A stretch of DNA of 28,149 nt from a virus: positions 1 through 28,149 of the IMG/VR virus record IMGVR_UViG_3300020455_000073; one strand, written 5' to 3'. A program made the translations under genes and the position numbers. This document shows, in pieces, positions 21,000 to 28,149 of the stretch. Under the pieces are notes generated by a model, which worked only from the letters and a program-made list of their open reading frames with translations, was not told the origin of the DNA and made no database searches. How positions within the stretch are numbered: position 1 is the stretch's first letter; each line of letters begins with the position of its first letter.

Positions 21000-22841
21000 T
21001 TAAGAGATCGACATTCCACTAATGGATGCTTGTCCATTATTAGCAAATGGATTATATAAAATTCTACGAGGAGAACTCTTCAAACTATAAGTACTACCCC
21101 AGTAATTTGAATCGGTAGAACCATTACTTTGATATGGATCATAAAAATCTGTCGAAGGAACTTCCACAGAACCATGAGTTAATAACCAATTCCTAGCTTC
21201 TGCTCTTGTAGATTGTGGTTGAGATTCCAGATACAACGCCATCACACCACATACTTGAGGTGTTGCCATACTAGTTCCACTTATAGCATAATTATAAAAA
21301 CTATTGTTTCTTGGATCAGAATATCCAGTAGCATATGGACTAAGAATATTATGCCCACCAGACCAAACATCAATAGCAGGTCCTCTATTACTAAAGGAAG
21401 AACATCTTTCTTGAGATCCAGATTGTCTAGTAACATCTATAGATCCAACAACAATTGCAGCATCCTCTTTATCTTGATGTGTAATTGCAGGAGTTCCACC
21501 TCTATTATAATAACTTAAATGACCACTAGTATAATAAAAAGTACCAGAAGTTACTTCATTCATATAATCTTTTCCACCTGGATAATCTTGCTTATCGTCA
21601 GAATTACCTGCAGCGAAAACCCATACAATATCCTTACAATCAGGATCATCAAATACCTCATCAGCCTCAGTCTGACCAGATGTTCTAGTAGTAGTGAATT
21701 GATTATAAACTGAACTCAGTTGTGACTGATAATAAACTGCAGGAGCAACAGTAGAAGTTATTTGAGAATCACTATAAGAAGATCCTCTAAAATTAACAGT
21801 ATGACTTAAATCATTACGAAAAAATTGTCTATGTCCCCAACTACCATTAACAACTGTAGGATTTCTTCTACCTGTTACTGGATTAATTGGTTTATTTTTA
21901 TGCCAAACTTTAATATAATCAAATCCATCTGATGGTTCAGACCATCCAAGATCACTTCTATCAACACAAGCAACAGTCCATATGTTTGCTTCAAAAGCAT
22001 GACCAAACTGATTACCAGCAGCAGTTCCAGCACAGTGTGATCCATGATGGTTTGCTAAAGCATTACTTTGATTACCAAATTCATGCATCAATAAAGCACC
22101 AGCAACATTATAATTTGCAAATGATCCTGATCCAGGAGCAACCAAACCTTCACTAGCCCAATTAATACCATACTCAGATTGACCATGAATTAATATATCT
22201 CTAACTCTACTCTCAGTTTCACAAGCTAAACTATTTGCAACAGATGTATATCCTGGTTTTAAAAATTCTGGATGATTCCAACGAACCCCAGTATCCATAA
22301 TAACAACATCAACATTCTTTCCTGATAATGTATATTCTAAATCACCGTAAATGTATGTTTGAGATCCAAAAGCATCTGTATTATTCCTTTTACTATGCCT
22401 CAATAAACCCCATTGAGTAAAATCTAAAGTTGTTCCTGGATTACCTCCACCACCAGAAGCATCTCTTCTATTCTCAACATTATATTTAAATCTATTTGTA
22501 GTTAAATGACTATCAAACTCTTGATCATATTTTCTCTGTTCTAATTCATACTCATTATATAAACTAGATCTTTCAACCCATTCAACCTTAGAATGATTTC
22601 TTAATATCTCTGCCTCTGCAGGAGACATTTCATATACACTCCTCTTGGGAGAACACTTCATCTCTGAAGTACAATCAATCTTCCTGTTTGGAATATCATC
22701 TATATTATTTTCAGTGATTATATAATCATGAATCTCTTGCCAATCTGCAGCATCTTTTACGCAAACTGCATATGCCTGTTGAGTGTCAGGATATACAACA
22801 AGAACTCTTCCAGTATTTGAATCTAATGTTGTGCTAATCAT
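21000..22841 (-). CDS. Subtilisin-like serine protease (S8 family)
   Basis: A 613-residue protein with a complete subtilase catalytic triad: D183 (VVIMDTGVRWNHPEF), H266 (NHHGSHCAGTAAG) and S524 (ISGTSMATPQV), plus the oxyanion asparagine N413 (VFAAGNSDD). Residues 1-130 form an extra N-terminal domain ending in a glycine run, possibly a propeptide or a virion-anchoring part. A 50-residue tail follows the catalytic domain. There is no signal peptide or transmembrane helix, so it is probably carried in the particle or acts in the host cytoplasm. Its neighbours on both sides are fibre genes (TAATG junction with the collagen-like gene), which suggests that it processes fibres or cuts host surface proteins. 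Confidence 0.88.
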   Translation of the reverse strand: MISTTLDSNTGRVLVVYPDTQQAYAVCVKDAADWQEIHDYIITENNIDDIPNRKIDCTSEMKCSPKRSVYEMSPAEAEILRNHSKVEWVERSSLYNEYELEQRKYDQEFDSHLTTNRFKYNVENRRDASGGGGNPGTTLDFTQWGLLRHSKRNNTDAFGSQTYIYGDLEYTLSGKNVDVVIMDTGVRWNHPEFLKPGYTSVANSLACETESRVRDILIHGQSEYGINWASEGLVAPGSGSFANYNVAGALLMHEFGNQSNALANHHGSHCAGTAAGNQFGHAFEANIWTVACVDRSDLGWSEPSDGFDYIKVWHKNKPINPVTGRRNPTVVNGSWGHRQFFRNDLSHTVNFRGSSYSDSQITSTVAPAVYYQSQLSSVYNQFTTTRTSGQTEADEVFDDPDCKDIVWVFAAGNSDDKQDYPGGKDYMNEVTSGTFYYTSGHLSYYNRGGTPAITHQDKEDAAIVVGSIDVTRQSGSQERCSSFSNRGPAIDVWSGGHNILSPYATGYSDPRNNSFYNYAISGTSMATPQVCGVMALYLESQPQSTRAEARNWLLTHGSVEVPSTDFYDPYQSNGSTDSNYWGSTYSLKSSPRRILYNPFANNGQASISGMSIS

Positions 22842-23590
22842 TATACTCCCTCTATTCTAGTGAAAACATATTCTAAATTCCCAGTAATTGCATTTTCTGG
22901 GGTAGCATTTATAGTGACCTCTCCATTAAAAATAGATGATCCAACAGAAACTAGTAAATCATTACCAGTATATGTTATAGCATATTCTTGGGTCTGAGTA
23001 TTGGTTCCATCATGAACTACAGTAACCTTCTGGGACTGTTTACCATAAGTTCCACTACTAAAATACAATGTATAATCTGCTATCTCATTAGTTAAAGCAA
23101 TATTATCTAACCGATGAGCAACAGTTGGTGAAGCAGTCCAGTTTCCAGAACCAGTTCCAACACTACCACCACCACTACCACCAGATCCAGGAGGACCAGC
23201 AGGACCAGGAGGACCAATAGCACCATCATTACCATCAGCACCTGGAGGACCAGCAGTTCCAGGAGAACCAGAAGGACCAGCAGGACCAGAAGGACCAGCA
23301 GGACCTGGAGCACCAGTGGGACCTGTAGGACCACTAACACCAGAAATTCCACTTAAAGATGATCCATCACCATAATAACTTCCAGCAGTCACAGAAGATC
23401 CTACTGATACATTTTGAACAACTTCTAAATCATAAAAATATGAAACTCCTGTTGTAGAAATACCTGGAATGGTGGCAGCATTAATTGTAGATATACCAAC
23501 TTTCCAGGTTGATCCATCCCACTTCCACGTTATATCATTTGCAGAATGAGTATCACCTACACTTGGATTGCTTGGAAAATTAATAGCCAT
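22841..23590 (-). CDS. Collagen-like fibre protein
   Basis: A 249-residue structural protein. Residues 1-80 have two short fibre elements ([20 protein letters not shown], which attaches such proteins in many cyanophages, and [11 protein letters not shown]). Residues 81-134 are 18 uninterrupted Gly-X-Y triplets, three of them GPP, that should form a collagen triple helix; a Gly/Ser hinge follows. The C-terminal 100 residues are a beta-rich tip ([35 protein letters not shown]). A homotrimer is expected. Five of the triplets have proline in the Y position, the site hydroxylated by prolyl 4-hydroxylases in animal collagen. The ATG follows AGGGG. Confidence 0.87.
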   Translation of the reverse strand: MAINFPSNPSVGDTHSANDITWKWDGSTWKVGISTINAATIPGISTTGVSYFYDLEVVQNVSVGSSVTAGSYYGDGSSLSGISGVSGPTGPTGAPGPAGPSGPAGPSGSPGTAGPPGADGNDGAIGPPGPAGPPGSGGSGGGSVGTGSGNWTASPTVAHRLDNIALTNEIADYTLYFSSGTYGKQSQKVTVVHDGTNTQTQEYAITYTGNDLLVSVGSSIFNGEVTINATPENAITGNLEYVFTRIEGV

Positions 23591-23600
23591 TTATTTACCC

Positions 23601-26600
23601 CTATATCTGTGATTGAACATCAGCATGTTTTGTATCTGGTGCTGGTTGATCTGGTTCAACGATCAAGTTACCTTCACTATCAGTCATATCTAATGACTTA
23701 ACAGTATCATCTTGTCTTTCACCAACAACCATCCAAGAAATAGTATCAGTGCAAGTATTATCCTGTGCAGTAATAGTTAATATATTGCCAGAAACAGATC
23801 CCTTAACAGCAGTCCATCCAGTTTCATTTGATGTGAAGCATTGTATATCTCTATTTAATAAAACAAATGTTCCTTCAGTCATACCTGCCTTTGTATCAAT
23901 ATTAACTGTAGCAGTTCCACCAACCAAATCAATCTTACCACGATAGATAAGATCCATCTGAGGACCTTCAAGGAATGAATGAACCAAATGCTTGGTAGTA
24001 GATAACCCAGCTACTGGATGAGGAATCTTAAATGATCCACCACTCTTACTTAGAGTTCCCGTAATTGTAACACCACCAGAAGTTGTCTCTAGTTTCTTGG
24101 CTCCCGTATTTCCATAATACAATTCTGTAGCACCACCCCACCAACAAGCAACACCACTAAAAGCATTCAAATAAGGTCTAAGGAAAATATGCCCCCAAGT
24201 TCCAGAAGTATTTTGTCCCGTGATCCAAAGGTTTGTATCCTTATTTTTATTCTGAATATATGTTGCAAAAGCACCAGGTCTATGATGCATCTCTAATCCA
24301 TTAGATCCAATCTTTAATGTATTATCAGATCCAGGAGTAGTACAATCTCCAATATCAATATTCTTATTATTAACATCAAGATTACCACCAAGTTGAGGAG
24401 ATGTATCCCCTATAATATCAGTAGTAACACCAGTAAGTGAAGTATATGGATAATTTATTGCATTTGAAAGATTAAGTCCTGGAGTATTATATGATTGACC
24501 AAGAACAAGATTAACTCCACCAAGACCAATAGTTGAATTAGTTAATGCAGAATTAGTGACATTAGTTAAGTTTGAACCATCACCAGCAAAAGAACCAGTA
24601 GTTAAGGTAGTTCCATCGAAAGTTAAGTTTGCACTGTCTTCTATCTCTCCACCAGTACCAGTAAAAACAACTCTAGTAGCAGTTAAGTCTTCTACCTTCA
24701 GCGTGTTTGCTAATACTCCTGCATTAGCATCTATTACACCAGAGAAAGTCGAAACACCAGTAACACTTACATCATCTAATTCTGTAAGACCGTCTACATC
24801 AATATCCACGAAAGTAGAAAGACCTGTGAATATTGATATACCATTAAGAGTTGTATTATTAAGAATAACTGGTCCTGTATTAGCACTTAGAGCACCTTGG
24901 AATGTTGCAGCAGCAGATACAATAACATCATCAAGAATTGATTGCTTATCTACTTCAAGGGTTCCAGCACAGAATAAATCTGTTAATCCAGTAAATCCTG
25001 TGGTGCTAATACCTTGAGGAGGTGCAGAATATATGTTAGTTAAGTATTGCCCATCACCATGAAACTCTGTAGCAGTTGCCACACCAGACATACTCACGTT
25101 ACCAAGATTAGTATGTCCACCTACAACTATAGAACCACTTATATCAGCAGAACCATTTGCATCAAGAGAACCAACAGTAGATATACCAGAAGTATTAAAA
25201 GTTCCTGTTACGTTACCTACAATATTACCAGTAACATTACCAACAATATCTCCATAAAAATTAGTTGCTGTTACTATACCTGTTGAAAATATATTTCCAA
25301 CATTAGCTCTACCACCTATATCTAAAGTTCCAGTAGCAGATATATTACCAGTTCCAGAAATATTATAATTATTAAGATCTAAATCACCACCAAGTTGAGG
25401 TGTAGCATCATTAATAAGATCAGTTCCACCACCACCTGATCCACCACCACCTGATCCAGGAGAAGCATCAACCCATTGAGAACTATCTACATCTGTATAA
25501 TATATTTTTAAAATACCTTCATCAGATTTCCACCACAGAGCACCATCAGTAGGACTAGCAGGTGGTGTATCATTAGTTGTTACAATACCATCTAAATTAG
25601 ATCCATCACCATAAAATTTATTAGCAGTTACATTATTACTAAATGCTCCATCATAAGCATTTACATTACCACCAACAACACTACCAACTAAGTTACCAAC
25701 AAAAGTGGTAGCAGTTACAAGTCCACTAACAACAATACCACCAGATGCAACAATACCAGTAACATTTATATGTGGTGATCCAGTTAAATTAAGTGCTATA
25801 GTAGCAGTATCAGCATTACCATAACAATCACCCGTAATATTTCCTTCAAATCCATTCGCAGAAGTTACAATACCAGCAGCAACATCAATACCATTAGAAT
25901 GAACTCGTAAACCAGATCTTGCAGTAACAAGTCCAACAGAATCTACATTAGTTACATCCTCATAAGTTAATGTCTGAACAACTGAAACATTATTAGCAAC
26001 TATATCAGATACTGTTATATTTGGAGATCCAATTAATCCCTGAGCATTTACCGCAACAGTTGCAATACCTGCAGCATTACTATAGTGTCCTATATTAATA
26101 GTTGAAATTCCAGAAGCAGCATCATAATGAGCCGTTACACCATTACCAACAAAGTTAACCGTGCCAGCAGTTCCTACAGTAGTTCCTTCATTCTGAAACT
26201 CTATCCCAGAAATTATTCCCTCTAAGTATTGACCATTACCACGATACTCAGTAGCAGTTATAACACCTACAACAAGATTTGGTGATCCAGTTAATCCTTC
26301 AGAAAGAGTTGATATTCCAGCAACTTCTGCATAAGTAGAAGTTGTATTAATTCCAGTTAAATTTGAACCATCACCATGAAACTGGAAAGCAGTTACAACA
26401 CCTACGGCAAAAATATTATTGAATAATGATGTTCCTGTTGTATTAATTCCTAACGTACTTCCACCAGATGCTTGTCCATTCGTAAGAGAATCTACATTAA
26501 AAGAAATAAACTCAACTACATCACCTTCAAAACATGGAGAATATATTGTTATAGTGTTACCACCAGGAGCACTATATTCACTGTTAACTAACTTAACACC

Positions 26601-27032
26601 ATTTACATATACATCAGTAAAGAATGGATTATATGTAAATCCAGTAAATGTTGTTTGACCTGCAGTTGCAGTATGTAATATACTATCCCTAACTCCACCA
26701 AAACTTGCCCAAGTAACACCATCCTCAGTGCATTTTAAATATTGACCAGGACTACCAAGACTATCACCAGCACCTATACGCCCATTAAAAGTAGCAATAC
26801 CAGATACAATTAAATTTCTAGCATTAATATCATCAACTGTAATGGATGAACCAGCACCAGTTACTACAATATTAGGAGCATCTAATTGTTGTCCGACAGT
26901 TAGAATACCAGAAATATTAGTATCATTACTGATATTAACATTTCCTATTACACCAAGAACAAGTTTCTCTTCGGTAAATGATGATATACCGATATGTTGA
27001 TGTGATACTCTACCGCTTCTAAACCTTGCCAT
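23601..27032 (-). CDS. Giant tail fibre with repeated GDGSNL elements
   Basis: A 1143-residue fibre protein made mostly of short beta repeats of the type ISTTG-LxVxGxxTATxFxGDGSNLTGI. Five clear copies of the G(D/N)G(S/Q)(N/Y)L element appear (GDGSNLTGI, GNGQYLEGI, GDGSNLDGI, GDGQYLTNI, GDGSNLTNV). A Gly/Ser linker lies near the middle, followed by PQLGGDLDLNNYNISG, and a similar PQLGGNLDVNNKNID occurs later. The C-terminal 230 residues form a distinct globular region with aromatic motifs (WWGGATELYYGNTG; WMVVGERQD) ending in an acidic tail. The start is ARFRSGRVSHQHIGIS. It is likely the long shaft of a side or whisker fibre. No catalytic site is visible. Confidence 0.82.
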   Translation of the reverse strand: MARFRSGRVSHQHIGISSFTEEKLVLGVIGNVNISNDTNISGILTVGQQLDAPNIVVTGAGSSITVDDINARNLIVSGIATFNGRIGAGDSLGSPGQYLKCTEDGVTWASFGGVRDSILHTATAGQTTFTGFTYNPFFTDVYVNGVKLVNSEYSAPGGNTITIYSPCFEGDVVEFISFNVDSLTNGQASGGSTLGINTTGTSLFNNIFAVGVVTAFQFHGDGSNLTGINTTSTYAEVAGISTLSEGLTGSPNLVVGVITATEYRGNGQYLEGIISGIEFQNEGTTVGTAGTVNFVGNGVTAHYDAASGISTINIGHYSNAAGIATVAVNAQGLIGSPNITVSDIVANNVSVVQTLTYEDVTNVDSVGLVTARSGLRVHSNGIDVAAGIVTSANGFEGNITGDCYGNADTATIALNLTGSPHINVTGIVASGGIVVSGLVTATTFVGNLVGSVVGGNVNAYDGAFSNNVTANKFYGDGSNLDGIVTTNDTPPASPTDGALWWKSDEGILKIYYTDVDSSQWVDASPGSGGGGSGGGGTDLINDATPQLGGDLDLNNYNISGTGNISATGTLDIGGRANVGNIFSTGIVTATNFYGDIVGNVTGNIVGNVTGTFNTSGISTVGSLDANGSADISGSIVVGGHTNLGNVSMSGVATATEFHGDGQYLTNIYSAPPQGISTTGFTGLTDLFCAGTLEVDKQSILDDVIVSAAATFQGALSANTGPVILNNTTLNGISIFTGLSTFVDIDVDGLTELDDVSVTGVSTFSGVIDANAGVLANTLKVEDLTATRVVFTGTGGEIEDSANLTFDGTTLTTGSFAGDGSNLTNVTNSALTNSTIGLGGVNLVLGQSYNTPGLNLSNAINYPYTSLTGVTTDIIGDTSPQLGGNLDVNNKNIDIGDCTTPGSDNTLKIGSNGLEMHHRPGAFATYIQNKNKDTNLWITGQNTSGTWGHIFLRPYLNAFSGVACWWGGATELYYGNTGAKKLETTSGGVTITGTLSKSGGSFKIPHPVAGLSTTKHLVHSFLEGPQMDLIYRGKIDLVGGTATVNIDTKAGMTEGTFVLLNRDIQCFTSNETGWTAVKGSVSGNILTITAQDNTCTDTISWMVVGERQDDTVKSLDMTDSEGNLIVEPDQPAPDTKHADVQSQI

Positions 27033-27041
27033 TAGTTGATA

Positions 27042-27371
27042 TTAATTAAGGGTTTCCAATATACTTCCAATAAATTTTACATGATTAGGATTGCTTGCAG
27101 ATAATTCTAAACTATCCCCAGACTCAAGAACTAACTTTCCTTGAGTTAGATTCATAGTATCATGACCTTGAATAGGCATACTTTTTACAACCTCTGTTCT
27201 TGTAGCACCTCTTACGTGATCCAAAGATACTGTATGAGATGTAGAATCTACATTGGTTGTTTGTGACAGTAAAACAACACCACTATATCCAACAGGAGCA
27301 GTATAAATTCCCACTGGTGTAGATGGTGCTACAAAGGTTACTGTTTTAAATACATTTAATGGTAAAGCCAT
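27042..27371 (-). CDS. Small all-beta virion protein
   Basis: A 109-residue beta-sandwich-like protein. The strand pattern GIYTAPVGYSGVVLLSQTTNVD, HTVSLDHVRG, KLVLESGDSLELSAS and a final IGSILETLN resembles the 106-residue protein at 12517-12837 in length and in position relative to large fibre genes. Such proteins may be caps, adaptors or decoration proteins of fibres; that is inference. The GGAGGAG ribosome site lies within the end of the upstream gene. Confidence 0.68.
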   Translation of the reverse strand: MALPLNVFKTVTFVAPSTPVGIYTAPVGYSGVVLLSQTTNVDSTSHTVSLDHVRGATRTEVVKSMPIQGHDTMNLTQGKLVLESGDSLELSASNPNHVKFIGSILETLN

Positions 27372-27372
27372 T

Positions 27373-28149
27373 TTATAAATCTCCTCCTAGTGCTAGAATT
27401 AATGGCGTGACATTAGCGAATAAACTCTTGGAATAAAAATTACCAGTAATAGTTCCGCTAATTTGATCTATCTGGACACCCTCACCAATTCTAAAGTTTC
27501 CACCTTGGTCAGTGCTGGTATAAACAACTAATCCACCGTTACGGTTGTCAACTTCATTTGCCTGTATGGTGACACCTCCACGAGAAGGAAGAGAAGCAAT
27601 TGGGTCAACACCACTACCAATATATTGGAATGAATGACTTGATGCTAATACTCTACTTTGCCTAAAGAAAGGAACCGAAACACCAAGACCAACAGGTCTT
27701 GGAAGATTTTCATTGGTAGTGATAGTACAAATACCAGATGAAATAGGAGTTGAACTCTTAATAGAATAATACGTTGGGATTAATTCTACAGTAGCCGTTG
27801 CTGTATTTATCCCCACATCAGGAGCAGAAATAGTAATAGATGGAAGAGAAGTATATCCTCTACCATTTGAAACAAATTCAATTTCATCTACTTTATTATT
27901 AAAGATAGATGCAGAAGCTTGAGCAGTAACACCCCAATCATTAGAAGTGCTAGGATTTCCTATCGTAACTGTTGGTGCAACATTATATCCACTACCAGGA
28001 TTAGTAATTTCCACATTACCAATACTATAATATAAATCGTCAAAATAAACTACCTTACCATCAAATGGTCTAATAAGATTAATTGCTGCTTTACCACCAC
28101 CAATATATGTGTGTGCAAATCTATTAGGTCCAACATATGCAGTAAATGA
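27373..28149 (-). CDS. Virion structural protein, C-terminal 258 residues
   Basis: The frame is open to the right edge of the window with no stop, so the start lies outside; a GTG at 28014 is internal. The visible part begins FTAYVGPNRFAHTYIGGGKAA and continues ITNPGSGYNVAPTVTIGNP, a repeat-like element (also SNGRGYTSLPSITISAP) common in cyanophage baseplate or fibre proteins. Near the end, TSTDQGGNFRIGEGVQIDQISG closely parallels a block close to residue 1190 of the 1338-residue fibre. It is the first gene of the visible fibre operon and joins the small beta protein gene with one base between them. Confidence 0.75.
   Translation of the reverse strand, partial: SFTAYVGPNRFAHTYIGGGKAAINLIRPFDGKVVYFDDLYYSIGNVEITNPGSGYNVAPTVTIGNPSTSNDWGVTAQASASIFNNKVDEIEFVSNGRGYTSLPSITISAPDVGINTATATVELIPTYYSIKSSTPISSGICTITTNENLPRPVGLGVSVPFFRQSRVLASSHSFQYIGSGVDPIASLPSRGGVTIQANEVDNRNGGLVVYTSTDQGGNFRIGEGVQIDQISGTITGNFYSKSLFANVTPLILALGGDL

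Noticed and set aside
23160-23340. Short tandem repeat that could be taken for a CRISPR or satellite array
   Set aside because: It is the 9-nt periodicity of Gly-X-Y codons in the collagen-like gene; no spacers.
24556-25017. Plus-strand open frame of 153 codons opposite the 1143-residue fibre
   Set aside because: Same cause: an antisense shadow rich in Ser, Pro and Val without recognisable motifs.
27373-28014. GTG start at 28014 for the right-edge gene
   Set aside because: The frame has no stop up to the window edge and the upstream translation continues the style of the protein, so 28014 is internal and the gene is partial.
1-28149. tRNA genes, integrase, attachment sites, host photosynthesis genes (psbA, hli)
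   Set aside because: Looked for and not found in this window.

Overview
The window looks like part of the genome of a T4-like myovirus that infects marine picocyanobacteria (Prochlorococcus or Synechococcus). Four points support this. Several structural genes are preceded by exact or near-exact T4-type late promoters (TATAAATA or CTAAATA on the minus strand). The base composition is AT-rich and genes are packed with ATGA or TAATG junctions. The virion genes are of the kind seen in marine cyanophages: very large fibres, glycine-rich adhesins, a cupredoxin-like structural protein and a collagen-like fibre. Finally, the left end carries what I read as a glutamine-II ('downstream-peptide') riboswitch, an RNA class known from marine cyanobacteria and their phages. 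No tRNA, integrase, IS element or CRISPR array was seen.

Layout. (1) 1-285: a small riboswitch-controlled gene leaving the window on the left, with its promoter. (2) 286-2424, minus strand: a glutaredoxin, a one-helix membrane protein, two phage proteins of unknown function and a 2OG-Fe(II) oxygenase, with late-type promoters. (3) 2511-9229: a sugar-metabolism island. An ADP-heptose epimerase (hldD-like) is on the plus strand, converging with an eight-gene minus-strand operon. Read in transcription order from a good sigma-70-type promoter at 9254-9282, that operon encodes a family 9 (heptosyltransferase-type) glycosyltransferase, a NodU/TobZ-type O-carbamoyltransferase, a heptose-phosphate nucleotidyltransferase, a shortened heptose kinase, a HAD phosphatase, a 2OG-Fe(II) oxygenase, a cupin and a second 2OG-Fe(II) oxygenase. 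(4) 9318-28149, minus strand: about 19 kb of tail-fibre, adhesin and other virion genes. They include two cysteine-rich paralogues, a 1338-residue fibre with five N-terminal repeats and a beta-helix, a twin-module glycine-rich adhesin, a cupredoxin-domain protein, a subtilisin-like protease, a collagen-like protein and a 1143-residue fibre. The last gene runs off the right end.

How the parts may work together. The island encodes four of the five activities needed to turn sedoheptulose 7-phosphate into ADP-L-glycero-D-manno-heptose (GmhA isomerase is not in the window), plus a candidate enzyme to transfer the sugar and one to carbamoylate it. It appears to be under a host-type promoter, whereas the fibre genes carry late promoters, so sugar nucleotides could be made before virion assembly. 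The target could be the host envelope or the phage's own fibres. The second idea, a phage glycosylation and hydroxylation system for fibres, is inference from gene adjacency only.

Names were assigned by reading translated sequence and motifs; no database search was run.
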